From Haloplanus rubicundus (lineage in GTDB: Archaea; Halobacteriota; Halobacteria; Halobacteriales; Haloferacaceae): 64,000 nucleotides of DNA. The stretch spans positions 1,984,001 to 2,048,000 of the forward strand of contig NZ_CP031148.1 in the NCBI RefSeq assembly GCF_003342675.1. Direction: 5' to 3'. The position numbers were made by a program, and so were the translations under genes. The notes under the pieces are model-generated. The model did not search any database and was not told the DNA's origin. It saw only the letters and a program-made list of their open reading frames with translations. Shown here piece after piece: positions 25,034 to 33,433 of this stretch (the first letter of the stretch is position 1; each line of letters opens with the position of its first letter).

Positions 25034-25247
25034 ACGTCGGCGTCACGGGTCCGGAACTTAGCGGTTGTCCCTGCGTCCCGCACTTCGGGTTCCGGTGAGG
25101 CGCCCGGCCCCGAGCAACCGATCGCCGGAACGGACTCCGAGGACGTAGTGGGGTGCACTCCCTTCCCGGTGGTTCCGGTTTCTGATCAGCGCTGTGTCAG
25201 GATCGTCGTATCGGAACCCTCTTTTCATATCCACGATTCAAACTGGT

Positions 25248-25838
25248 ATGTCCACGTCAGGCGACTCCGACGACCTCCCGCTCGTAGAGGGGGCCATCGC
25301 CGGCGCCGCCGCCTGGATCGTCGGCTACCTGCTCACCGGCCTGCTCGTCCTCGTTCGCCTCGAAGACACCGAACTGGGCGAGCTATCCAGCAACGTCGAC
25401 GGCGGCGGCAACGGCTTCGAGTTCGTCGGGTGGGTGTTCTTCAACAGTCACTTCGTCGATACGGTCGTCGAGGCCGATTTTCTCGGGTTCGGCGGGTCGA
25501 GCACGACGTCGTTCGTCGGCGGTGACGGGTTCACGGCGTTACTGTATCTGGTTCCGGTGGCGCTGCTGGTCGGGGCCGGGCTGGCCGTCGGCCGCGCACG
25601 GGGTGTCGACGGGACGACCGACGGCGCGGTCGCCGGCGTCTTCGTCGTCCCCCCGTATCTGGTGCTGTCGACCGTCGGCGCGTTGCTGTTCCGCGTCTCG
25701 ACCGAGGGGCTCGGCGCCAGCTTCAGCGGCCGACCCGAACTCCTGCCGGCGATCCTCCTGGCCGGGGTCGTGTTCCCGGCCGTCTTCGGCGCCATCGGTG
25801 GTATCGTCGCCGCGCACACCGGCCCCGGGCGGGAGTGA
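25248..25838 (+). CDS. Multi-helix membrane protein of unknown function
   Basis: A 196-residue protein with about five hydrophobic helices (near 17-40, 98-114, 125-150, 165-188). The N-terminal loop between helices 1 and 2 is acidic and Gly/Phe-rich. No family with known function is recognised. The ATG at 25248 follows a TATA-like TTTTCATAT. It lies between the SDR and the keto acid cleavage enzyme, but on the present evidence need not share their pathway. Confidence 0.75.
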   Translation: MSTSGDSDDLPLVEGAIAGAAAWIVGYLLTGLLVLVRLEDTELGELSSNVDGGGNGFEFVGWVFFNSHFVDTVVEADFLGFGGSSTTSFVGGDGFTALLYLVPVALLVGAGLAVGRARGVDGTTDGAVAGVFVVPPYLVLSTVGALLFRVSTEGLGASFSGRPELLPAILLAGVVFPAVFGAIGGIVAAHTGPGRE

Positions 25839-25892
25839 GTTCCGACCCGGAGGGCCACCGAGCGGGGCAATCGGGGGCAATCCCCTACACCT

Positions 25893-26855
25893 ATGCCGGA
25901 GCCGATCATCCGCGGTCGTATGCGCCAGTTCGACAAGACCATCATCTCGTGTGCGGTGACCGGGGCGATACACACGCCGACCATGTCGCCGCATCTCCCG
26001 ATCACTGCCGAGGAAATCGCCGAGGAGGCCATCGCGGCCGCCGAAGCCGGCGCCAGCATCGTCCACCTCCACGTCCGCGACGAGGAGACCGGCGAACCGA
26101 TCACCGACCTCGAACTCTTTCGGGAGGTCGCAGAGCGGGTCGCCGCCGGCTGTGACGCCGTCGTCCAGCCGACGACCGGCGGCGCGCCGACGATGGCGCC
26201 CGAGGAACGGATTCGGGTCGTCCCCGAACTCGAACCCGAGATGGCCTCCTGTAACATGGGGTCGATCAACTTCGGTCTCTACCAGCTGGTGGAGAAGTAC
26301 GACGAGTTCGAGTACGACTGGGAGGCGGACTATCTTTCGGGCACCCGCGACCTGATCTTCCGGAACACCTTCGAGGACCTAGAGACCATCCTCCCCGTCT
26401 TCGACGACCACGGCACGATGCCGGAGTTGGAGGTGTACGACGTGGGTCACCTCTACAACGCGAAACACCTCCTCGACCGTGGCCTCCTCTCGACGCCGCT
26501 TCACATCCAGTTCGTCATGGGCATCCACGGCGGCATCGGCGCGAGCGCGAAGAACCTGACTCACCTCGTCGACGTGGCCGACGACCTCTTCGGCGACGAC
26601 TTTTCGTTCTCGGTCATCGGCGCCGGCCGCAACGAGTTCCCCCTCGGCACGCAGGGCGTCTCCATGGGCGGGAACGCCCGCGTCGGCCTCGAGGACAACC
26701 TCTATCTCGAACGCGGCCGCCTCGCCGAGAGCAACGCCGAACTCGTCGAGAAGATGGTCCGCCTGACCCAGGAGGTGACCGGCCGCGACGTCGCCACGCC
26801 GGCCGAGACCCGCGAGTTCCTCGGCCTGAAGGGACAGGACGCGACGAACTTCTAG
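25893..26855 (+). CDS. Beta-keto acid cleavage enzyme (BKACE, DUF849)
   Basis: A 320-residue TIM-barrel enzyme family that condenses a beta-keto acid with acetyl-CoA and cleaves it to acetoacetate plus a new CoA ester. The Zn-binding HLHVRD (His pair) follows IISCAVTGAIHTPTMSPHLP. The sequence continues with VVQPTTGG, ASCNMGSINFG, HIQFVMGIHGGIGA with the conserved His, and NARVGLEDN. An alternative start is the ATG at 25920 (MRQFDK), which better fits the family. Known relatives act on 3-keto-5-aminohexanoate or dehydrocarnitine; the substrate here is open. Nearby acyl-CoA ligases and SDRs fit a beta-keto acid pathway. Confidence 0.9.
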   Translation: MPEPIIRGRMRQFDKTIISCAVTGAIHTPTMSPHLPITAEEIAEEAIAAAEAGASIVHLHVRDEETGEPITDLELFREVAERVAAGCDAVVQPTTGGAPTMAPEERIRVVPELEPEMASCNMGSINFGLYQLVEKYDEFEYDWEADYLSGTRDLIFRNTFEDLETILPVFDDHGTMPELEVYDVGHLYNAKHLLDRGLLSTPLHIQFVMGIHGGIGASAKNLTHLVDVADDLFGDDFSFSVIGAGRNEFPLGTQGVSMGGNARVGLEDNLYLERGRLAESNAELVEKMVRLTQEVTGRDVATPAETREFLGLKGQDATNF

Positions 26856-26883
26856 GGCGGTCGCCCGCCGCCCCGTACAACAA

Positions 26884-26893
26884 CGCTTAGTAC
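26884..26893 (+). promoter_or_regulatory. TATA-like element of the lyase gene
   Basis: CGCTTAGTAC lies about 27 bases ahead of the ATG at 26916, so the lyase probably has its own leaderless transcript. Confidence 0.45.
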
Positions 26894-26915
26894 CGTCCCT
26901 CGGGTAGGCGGAGCC

Positions 26916-28172
26916 ATGCTCTGGGAGAACACCGACCATTCGGCGAGCGAGGCGACGCTCCAGTACACGATGGAGCCGAAGGAGTTCGAGAACCGGTTTC
27001 TCCCGTACGACGTGCTGACGAACCTCGCGCACGTGACGATGCTGCACCGGCAGGGCTTCCTCGACGACGACGAACTCGCGGCCCTCCGGGACGCGCTCAC
27101 CGACCTCTATCACGAGGCCGACGAGGTGGACGGCGAGGACGTCCACACGTTCGTCGAGGAGCGCGTGACTCGGCGGACCGAGGCGGGCAAGAAGATGCAC
27201 CTCGCTCGCTCCCGCAACGACCAGATTTTCGTCGACACGCGGCTGTTCATGAAGGACGCGACCATCGACCTGGCGGGCCGAATCCTCGACTTCGTCGACG
27301 CGCTCAGGACCTTCGCCGAGGAGAAGAACGTCCTGATCCCGGGCTACACCCACCAGCAACAGGCGATGCCGTCCTCGACGGGGCTGTGGGCGTCGAGCTA
27401 CGTCGACGCACTGATCGACGACCTGAAGTCGCTCCGGGCGACCTACCGGATCATCGACTCGAACCCGCTCGGCGCCGCCGCCTCCTACGGCACCAGCCTC
27501 GACATCGACCGCGACCTGACGACCGAACTCCTCGGGTTCGCCCAGAAACAGCACAACCCCATCTACTGCTCGAACCGCGGGAAACAGGAGCTACAGTTGC
27601 TCCAAACGCTCGATCTGGTGATGCTCGACGTACAGAAATTCGCGGAGGACGTGATCAACTTCTCCGAGGACCAGCAGTTCTTCGAACTCGCCGACGACTA
27701 CACGACGGGGAGTTCGATCATGCCCCAGAAGCGCAACCCGGACATCCTCGAACTCGCCCGCGCGAAGGCGGAGGAGGTGTCGGCGGGCAAGGAGGCAATC
27801 CGCCGCATCATCGGCAAACTCCCGAGCGGTTACAACCGCGACAGCCAGCAGACCAAAGGCCACCTGATCGAGGGGGTCGACACGGTGCGGGCGACCCTCG
27901 ACATCCTCACCCCGCTGGTCGAGAGCATGGAGCTCTCGGACGACTTCGAGACCGACGAGGGCATCTTCGCCGCCTACACCGCGAACCAGCTGGTCACGGA
28001 GGGGATGCCCTTCCGCGACGCGTACCACGAGGTCAAATCGAGCGAGGAGTACGAGACCCACGACGAGGTGGCCGAGCCGGTCCACCAGCCGGTCGGCGAC
28101 CTGCGGACGTTCTGGGCCGACGAACGCGAGCGCTTCGACGGGATGTCGGAGCGCCTGCTGACGGCCGACTAG
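26916..28172 (+). CDS. Argininosuccinate lyase family protein
   Basis: A 418-residue member of the fumarase/aspartase superfamily. Seen: KMHLARSRNDQIFVDTRLF (SRNDQ signature), GYTHQQQAMPSS, NPLGAAASYGTSLDID, and the family signature GSSIMPQKRNPD. It lacks the usual N-terminal start of haloarchaeal ArgH (a WGGRF-like opening) and has no argG partner beside it; its neighbour is the keto acid cleavage enzyme. It may be a true ArgH in an odd place or a paralogue with another amino-dicarboxylate substrate. Its stop overlaps that of the kinase at 28169. Confidence 0.85.
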   Translation: MLWENTDHSASEATLQYTMEPKEFENRFLPYDVLTNLAHVTMLHRQGFLDDDELAALRDALTDLYHEADEVDGEDVHTFVEERVTRRTEAGKKMHLARSRNDQIFVDTRLFMKDATIDLAGRILDFVDALRTFAEEKNVLIPGYTHQQQAMPSSTGLWASSYVDALIDDLKSLRATYRIIDSNPLGAAASYGTSLDIDRDLTTELLGFAQKQHNPIYCSNRGKQELQLLQTLDLVMLDVQKFAEDVINFSEDQQFFELADDYTTGSSIMPQKRNPDILELARAKAEEVSAGKEAIRRIIGKLPSGYNRDSQQTKGHLIEGVDTVRATLDILTPLVESMELSDDFETDEGIFAAYTANQLVTEGMPFRDAYHEVKSSEEYETHDEVAEPVHQPVGDLRTFWADERERFDGMSERLLTAD

Positions 28173-29332
28173 TCGACCGTCTCGAACTCCAGGATCACCA
28201 CGCTCCCGCGTGGCTCGTTGTCCTCGATGCGAACCCGGCCGCCGTAGCGCTCGACGAGGGTTCGCACGAGGTAGAGCCCGACCCCACCCGCGTCCGAGGC
28301 GTCCGTCACCTCCTTCTCGAAGACGGCCTCCTTGCGTTCGTCCGGAATCCCCGGCCCGTCGTCGCCGATGGCCACCACGGCCCGCCCGTCGCCGGCCGTC
28401 GCCGACACCTCGACGTGTGGCTCCGCGGTGTCGTTGTGGGTCACCGCGTTCACGAGCAGGTTCCGGAACACCGAGCCCAGCATGTCGTCGGCGAGCACGT
28501 CGACCGCCGGAATCTCGCCGTCGATCCGAACGGTCGCGTCCTCGTGTTCCGCCCGGATGTGGTCGGCGGTTTCGGCGAGCGTCGGCCGGAGCGCGACCGG
28601 CCGCTCCGTCCGCTGGTCGAGGATGGCGTCGAGTAGCGTGCGGAGGTCGTCGGTGAGGTCGACGACGTGTTCGCCCGCCTCGACGAGCCGCGACAGCTGG
28701 TCGGCCGCCTCGCCGTCGACGTGGTCCTGCAGGGTGTTGCCGTACCCCAGTACCACCTGCATCTCGTTGCGGATGTCGTGTCTGACCATCCGATTGAGCA
28801 ACGCCAACTGTCGGTTCTGTTCGTCGAGGCGGCGCTCGCGCTCCGCCCGCGAGAGCGCCGCCTGAACGTTCTTCCCGAGGATGCTCGCCAGCTTCTCGTC
28901 GGCGTCCTCGAGGGTCGTCCGGTCGGCCGTCCCCACGGTCAACACTCCGTGGTCGTCGAGCGGGACGGTGATCACGGCGTGCAGCGGCGTCTCGGAGGCC
29001 GCTTGCGCCCGGCTGATCGTCAGCCGGCGCGTCTCGTCGGCCTCGTAGGCACGCCACAGCCAGCTTCCGGGCTCGTGGCGCATCTCCGCCGCGGGGTCGC
29101 CGTCGACGTGCGGTTCGATCGATTCGGAAATCGCCGCCGCTTCGAGGGCGTCGTCGGTCGATGTGGGATACCAGACGACGCTGTACGGGAACTCGAGCAC
29201 GTCGACCGCCGCGTCGACGGCCACCGACGCGATCGCCTCGCGGCCGTCGACGTCGAGGAGACGCCGCGTCGCCGCGTGGAGCGCTTCGAGTTCGGCCATC
29301 CGCTTCGGCTCCGAGTCCTGCGGCTGTCCCAT
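28169..29332 (-). CDS. GAF-domain sensor histidine kinase
   Basis: A 387-residue soluble kinase: a GAF domain (about 15-165, with VWYPTSTDD and PLDDHGVLTVGT), a HisKA-like helix pair with phospho-acceptor His in RMVRHDIRNEMQV, and a HATPase domain with LLVNAVTHN (N box), IGDDGPGIP and GGVGLYLVRTLVERYGG. No receiver or membrane part. The signal and response partner are unknown. The stop codon shares CTAG with the convergent lyase gene. Confidence 0.92.
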   Translation of the reverse strand: MGQPQDSEPKRMAELEALHAATRRLLDVDGREAIASVAVDAAVDVLEFPYSVVWYPTSTDDALEAAAISESIEPHVDGDPAAEMRHEPGSWLWRAYEADETRRLTISRAQAASETPLHAVITVPLDDHGVLTVGTADRTTLEDADEKLASILGKNVQAALSRAERERRLDEQNRQLALLNRMVRHDIRNEMQVVLGYGNTLQDHVDGEAADQLSRLVEAGEHVVDLTDDLRTLLDAILDQRTERPVALRPTLAETADHIRAEHEDATVRIDGEIPAVDVLADDMLGSVFRNLLVNAVTHNDTAEPHVEVSATAGDGRAVVAIGDDGPGIPDERKEAVFEKEVTDASDAGGVGLYLVRTLVERYGGRVRIEDNEPRGSVVILEFETVD

Positions 29333-29428
29333 CCTGTCCGCACGTAACGAGTATCCGATACTAAACGTTACCCCGCGGAGGGGCGGGCTGCCCCCGTTTC
29401 TGTCGGCGAGAAAGAATTTCGACGCGGG

Positions 29429-29671
29429 CTACAGCGTGTGTTCGTCGTCCGACTCGTTCCGGATCGCCGGGTCCTGCTGATCGTCGACCACCTGCGTGAA
29501 CAGGTCCTCGTCCGCCGTCTGGTTCGGCGAATCGTCCGTGTTGTACGCCGAGACGCCCAGCGAGAGCAGCTCTTCGACCGCCTGATCGCGGTTGATGAAC
29601 TCCCCGTCCTCGACGAGCTGTCGAATCTCGATATCCACGTCGTCCGGCAACGAAACTTCCGCGGTAGGCAT
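29429..29671 (-). CDS. Ribbon-helix-helix-type small protein
   Basis: An 80-residue protein opening MPTAEVSLPDDVDIEIRQLVEDG, with EFINRDQAVEELLSLG next, the pattern of a CopG/RHH DNA-binding domain, and an acidic unstructured tail of about 35 residues. A GTG nine bases upstream is also in frame; the ATG at 29671 fits the domain better. It may be an autorepressor or an orphan antitoxin-like regulator; no toxin gene is beside it. Confidence 0.78.
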   Translation of the reverse strand: MPTAEVSLPDDVDIEIRQLVEDGEFINRDQAVEELLSLGVSAYNTDDSPNQTADEDLFTQVVDDQQDPAIRNESDDEHTL

Positions 29672-29772
29672 GGTCGGCACTCAGACGTTCCGGTGTATTA
29701 AAAACCCGGTTCGCCCCCGACTCGAACACGTTCGCCACGACGCCGAGGGTCGAGGCGTCCCTACCCTCTTCC

Positions 29773-31083
29773 ATGACCGCCGTTCCCCAAGGTGTGGACC
29801 CCGACGGTGGGCCGCCGCTCTCGATACCGCTTCGGCATTTCGTCGCCGCGCTCGGCTTCCTCCTCGCCGGCTCGGCGCTCGGCGTCGCCGACGCGTTCGG
29901 CGTCGCCTCTGGCCTCGCCCGCCTCGCGCACGTCCACCTCCTGCTCGTCGGCTTCGTCTGTCTCACCATCGCCGGCGCGATGACGCAGTTCGTCCCCGTC
30001 TGGTCGGGACGGACGCTCCACTCCCGCCGGCTGGCGCGCGTCCAGCTGTGGCTGCTCGTCGTCGGCCTCGTCGGCTTCGTCGCCGGGCTCCTGACCGGGC
30101 GACCCGTCGTCCTCCCTGCCTTCGGCGGCCTCCTGCTCGCCGGCTTCTGGACGCTCGCGTACAACGTCGGCCGGACGCTCGACCGCCCGCTCGACGTGAC
30201 CGAGCGCCACTTCGCCGCCGCGCTCGCTTTCTTCGTCGTGCTGACGGCGCTCGGCGTCGCCCTCGCGACCGGATTCGTGAGGCCCATCTTCGGCGGCGCG
30301 CTCCCCCGGTCGGCCGTCGTCGGCGCCCACGTCACGCTCGCCGTCTTCGGCGCCGTCCTGACCACCGTCTTCGGCGCGCTCTACCAGCTGGTCCCGATGT
30401 TCGGTCAGACCGACCTCGACGGCCTCGACCGTCGGCTCCAGCGGATCGAGACGGTCGTCTACCCACTCGGCGTCGCCGTCCTCGCGTTCGGGCGCCTCCT
30501 CGCGAACGCTCCCCTCGCCCGCGTCGGCGCCGGCCTCCTCCTCGCGGGCGTCCTCGCCTTTCTGGTCGTCCTCGGGCGCCGCCTCCACGACGCCCGGGCG
30601 GACTCGACGCCGATGCTGGTTCGGTACACGCTCCTCGCGCCCGCGCTGCTCGTCTGGCTACTCGTGGCGCTGCCGGCGTGGCTCCGCGACCCGCTGGCCT
30701 CTACGGCCCGGTTCGGCGCGCCGGGGACCGTCCACCTCCTCGCCATGGTCTTCGTCCTCGTCCTCGTCGGGACGCTCTATCACGTCGTCCCCTTCCTCGT
30801 CTGGGTCCACCGCTACAGCGACCGCCTCGGGCTGGAGGCCGTCCCGATGATCGACGACCTCTACGACGACCGCCTCGCGACGGCCGACCTCGTCCTCGTC
30901 GCCGGCGGCGGCGCCTGCCTCGTCGCCGGCGAGTGGGCGGGGTGGGAACCCGCTGTCCGTCTCGGCGGCGTCGGCCTCGCCCTCGGATTCGCCGTCGTCG
31001 CCGCGAACCTGTCGCTCGTGGTGTGGCGACACGCTCCGGAGGCGCTCCGTCGCGGCCCCGCAGTGACCGCCGGGGGAGAGTGA
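29773..31083 (+). CDS. 12-helix membrane protein related to heme-copper oxidase subunit I / NnrS
   Basis: A 436-residue polytopic protein with about 12 hydrophobic helices. Conserved-looking His residues sit in or at helix ends: PLRHFVAA, LAHVHLLLVG, GAHVTLAVFG, and LYHVVPFLVWVHRY, the pattern of heme-binding helices in oxidase-like and NnrS-like proteins. It lacks the Tyr-His catalytic motif and the three-His copper site of true oxidases as far as I can see. A role in nitric oxide or heme handling fits the neighbours (radical SAM, DUF2249), but is inference. It is convergent with the gene at 31084, with no gap between them. Confidence 0.75.
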   Translation: MTAVPQGVDPDGGPPLSIPLRHFVAALGFLLAGSALGVADAFGVASGLARLAHVHLLLVGFVCLTIAGAMTQFVPVWSGRTLHSRRLARVQLWLLVVGLVGFVAGLLTGRPVVLPAFGGLLLAGFWTLAYNVGRTLDRPLDVTERHFAAALAFFVVLTALGVALATGFVRPIFGGALPRSAVVGAHVTLAVFGAVLTTVFGALYQLVPMFGQTDLDGLDRRLQRIETVVYPLGVAVLAFGRLLANAPLARVGAGLLLAGVLAFLVVLGRRLHDARADSTPMLVRYTLLAPALLVWLLVALPAWLRDPLASTARFGAPGTVHLLAMVFVLVLVGTLYHVVPFLVWVHRYSDRLGLEAVPMIDDLYDDRLATADLVLVAGGGACLVAGEWAGWEPAVRLGGVGLALGFAVVAANLSLVVWRHAPEALRRGPAVTAGGE

Positions 31084-31644
31084 TCAGAACGGGGTCGTCG
31101 CGCCGTCGGTGTCGTCCGCGCCCGCCAGCGTCCCCTCTCGATCCGCTTCGGGGACGGTCCCGTCCCCGCTGGCCGCCTCTAGGTCCGCGAGCCGTCCGTT
31201 GATCCGGTCGCTCGCGTCGTGCATCGGTGCGATCCGGACGCGAACACGGTCGAACTCGTGGGGCGGCCCCACGTCCGCGGCGTTCCACGCCCGGAACGAG
31301 GCCGTGGTCAGGGTGTCGCTCTGCGGACAGAACTCGGTCGTCGGCGTGAACTCCGCGCGGAGGGTGGTCGGGTCGTCCGCGTCGACGGCGTACCGGTAGC
31401 CAGCGTCGGGATGCCTGGTGTCGAGGTTCAGCCGCGCGAGGTTGTAGCCGAACGTCACGTCGTAGACGGTCCGTTCCTCGAACCGCTCGCGGGTCAGCCG
31501 GTGGACGGCCGCGTGGTCGCGTCCCGTCAGTACCGCGTGGCCGTCGAGGAAGGGGCCGGGGTCCGGGAGATGCTCGGGGACGAACGAGTCGTAGTCGTCG
31601 AAGTCGCCGTCGTCGCTCGACCAGGGACGGGGGACGATGGGCAT
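31084..31644 (-). CDS. Conserved-type protein of unknown function near the radical SAM gene
   Basis: A 186-residue acidic soluble protein. After a Pro/Asp-rich N-terminal 30 residues comes a domain with RFEERTVYDVTFGYNLARLNL, then LRAEFTPTTEFCPQSDTL with a single CP motif, and HEFDRVRVRIAPMHDASDRINGRL. The CP motif followed by a V-x-V-x-I strand and a helix recalls MIP18/PaaD-like iron-sulfur assembly proteins, but the match is weak. The C-terminal 30 residues look disordered. It is the last gene of the putative minus-strand cluster 31084-33850. Confidence 0.6.
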   Translation of the reverse strand: MPIVPRPWSSDDGDFDDYDSFVPEHLPDPGPFLDGHAVLTGRDHAAVHRLTRERFEERTVYDVTFGYNLARLNLDTRHPDAGYRYAVDADDPTTLRAEFTPTTEFCPQSDTLTTASFRAWNAADVGPPHEFDRVRVRIAPMHDASDRINGRLADLEAASGDGTVPEADREGTLAGADDTDGATTPF

Positions 31645-31669
31645 GGGCGACGGTACGGCCGCCCGCCAC

Positions 31670-31990
31670 CTACCCTCCGTCCCGAATACGTTCGGGATCG
31701 AACAGCCGCGCGACTGCCGGCCGCTCCTCCTCCGGCGCGTCCCGTGCCGGTTCGAGGACGCCCGCGGCGATGCGGCCGGCCATGCGCGCGACGGTCCGTC
31801 GCTGTGCCGGCGTCAGTCCGTCGAGTCGGTCGAGTGCGGTCCGCAGTTCCCGCGTCGCGACGGTGCGGCCGCAGTCCCGCAGGCACCGGTCGAGCGGGTC
31901 GGCCGGCGTCGCCCGTCGCTCCCCGCCCGTCGCGTCGCCGCCGTCGCCGTCGTCCTCACCGTCGTCCATCCGCTGGAGTCGTATCGACAT
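31670..31990 (-). CDS. Stand-alone glutamyl-tRNA reductase dimerisation-domain-like protein
   Basis: A 106-residue protein with a Gly/Asp-rich start and then helices RCLRDCGRTVATRELRTALDRL, DGLTPAQRRTVARMAGRIAAGVLEPARD. This strongly resembles the C-terminal dimerisation region of HemA (RELxRALxxLxxLxxxxxxxxxxLxxRIxxxLLxxP). The catalytic and NADPH domains are absent. It starts eight bases after the radical SAM stop, so it is probably in that operon. It could bind GluTR or another helical partner and link the cluster to tetrapyrrole synthesis; no function is proven. Confidence 0.68.
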   Translation of the reverse strand: MSIRLQRMDDGEDDGDGGDATGGERRATPADPLDRCLRDCGRTVATRELRTALDRLDGLTPAQRRTVARMAGRIAAGVLEPARDAPEEERPAVARLFDPERIRDGG

Positions 31991-31997
31991 CCTCGGA

Positions 31998-33095
31998 TCA
32001 GTCCCCCGTCGCCGCCGGTCGGTCGTCGGGGAGCGGGCCGTCGTACCCCTCGGGCACGTACGCACACAGCGGGTCGCTCGCCAGCGGGTCGCCCGCCGTG
32101 GCGTACGCCCGCGACCGACTCCCGCCACAGACCCCCCGGTACTCACAGGCACCACACTTCCCGCGGAGCGCGCCGGGGTCGCGGAGGTCGGTGAACAGGT
32201 CGGCGTCGCGGTAGACGTCGACGAGGCTTCGCTCGCGGACGTTGCCCGCCGACTTCGGGAGAAAGCCCGAGGGAAACACGTCCCCGACGTGGCTGACGAA
32301 CGCGAAGCCGTCGCCGGCGGTGATGCCGGTCCGCCGGCCGATGGCGTCGGCCACGGCACCCGCCCCGCTCTCGCGTTCCCGCTGCAGTGCGACCCGTCGG
32401 TAGTGGGGTGCCTCGGTCGTCTTGATCCCGAACTCTTCTTCGGCTTCCGCCTCGGCCAGCCACGCCATCACGTCCTCCGCGCGCTCGGGGTCGATGGAGT
32501 CGAGCACCGCTCCCCGACCGACGGGCACGAGGAAGAAGACCGACCAGAGGACGGCGTCGAGGTCGGCCACGAGGTCCCTGATCGCCGGCAGTTGGCTCAC
32601 CGTCTCGGCACAGACCGTCGTGTTGATCTGGAGCGGGAGGCCGGCGTCGCGGGCCGCCGCCGCCGCTTGCATCGTCGACTCGAAGCTCCCCGGTTCGCCC
32701 CGGAACTCGTCGTGGGCGGCCTGCGACCCGCCGTCGACGCTCAGCGCGAGGCGGCGCGCGCCCGCGTCGGCGACGGCTCGGACGCGGTCGGGCGTCAGCG
32801 ACGCCGTCCCGCTCGGGGTGAGCGTCATCAGGAGCCCCCGATCCGCGCCGTACTCGATCAGCTCCACCGTGTCGTCGCGGGCGAGCGGGTCGCCGCCCGA
32901 GAGGACGACCAGCTGGTTCTCGCCGAAGCGTCGCGCCTCGTCGAGCAGGGCCGTCCCCTCCGCCGTCGTGAGTTCGTCGGGGTGGCGCTCGGACTGAGCG
33001 TCGGCCCGGCAGTGCTTGCAGGTTAGCTCACAGGCCCGCGTGAGTTCCCACACGAGCACGAACGGCCGCTCGTCGGTGTCGACGTTCGCGTGCAT
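31998..33095 (-). CDS. Radical SAM/SPASM domain protein (TIGR04053-like, heme-maturase-like)
   Basis: A 365-residue enzyme. The first iron-sulfur cluster is bound by CELTCKHC (Cys22, 26, 29), with VLSGGDPLARDD after it. A SPASM-type C-terminal region has CGACEYRGVCGGSRSRAYATAGDP and DPLC for auxiliary clusters. This architecture occurs in AhbC/AhbD heme-synthesis enzymes and in maturases of ribosomal peptides. The gene follows the CGCGG-motif gene with a two-base gap, which suggests that this protein is its substrate; a role in heme modification is the alternative. I recall that TIGR04053-type enzymes pair with CGCGG proteins in haloarchaea. Confidence 0.88.
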   Translation of the reverse strand: MHANVDTDERPFVLVWELTRACELTCKHCRADAQSERHPDELTTAEGTALLDEARRFGENQLVVLSGGDPLARDDTVELIEYGADRGLLMTLTPSGTASLTPDRVRAVADAGARRLALSVDGGSQAAHDEFRGEPGSFESTMQAAAAARDAGLPLQINTTVCAETVSQLPAIRDLVADLDAVLWSVFFLVPVGRGAVLDSIDPERAEDVMAWLAEAEAEEEFGIKTTEAPHYRRVALQRERESGAGAVADAIGRRTGITAGDGFAFVSHVGDVFPSGFLPKSAGNVRERSLVDVYRDADLFTDLRDPGALRGKCGACEYRGVCGGSRSRAYATAGDPLASDPLCAYVPEGYDGPLPDDRPAATGD

Positions 33096-33097
33096 GG

Positions 33098-33367
33098 TCA
33101 GACGTGGACACGGGTGACGTAGCCGCCACAGCCACACTGGTCGACGTACTCGACGGTCACGTCGTCGAACCGCTCGCGGAGTTCGTCGTACAGATACGCC
33201 TCCGGGTGGCCGTGGTCGCCGTGGGTCACGAGGTTGACGTGCGTTCCGGGTGCGGTTCGTTCCACCGCCGCCACCGACTCCTCGACGACGAGTTCGCGGC
33301 TCGCGGCGTGGTCCGGCCCTTCGAGATTCGCCGACCACGAAGTGTCGTGGGTCGTCTCTTGGCTCAT
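33098..33367 (-). CDS. CGCGG-motif putative rSAM-modified peptide (RiPP-like)
   Basis: An 89-residue protein ending in a Gly/Cys core: VDQCGCGGYVTRVHV, with Cys78-Gly-Cys80-Gly-Gly. The N-terminal part (MSQETTHDTSWSANLEGPDHAAS) is followed by a compact domain with a His-rich THGDHGHPEAY segment. The C-terminal motif defines the CGCGG family annotated as radical-SAM-modified in haloarchaea. The modification, export and function of the product are not established. A start at 33412 would add 15 residues; 33367 is preferred. The radical SAM gene is next, on the same strand, and an SRPBCC gene is upstream. Confidence 0.8.
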   Translation of the reverse strand: MSQETTHDTSWSANLEGPDHAASRELVVEESVAAVERTAPGTHVNLVTHGDHGHPEAYLYDELRERFDDVTVEYVDQCGCGGYVTRVHV

Positions 33368-33433
33368 GGTCGTCGATTGCCGCTCCGGTCCCCAAAGGCG
33401 TCCCCCGAACACGTTCGTCTGGAGGCGGTCGGA

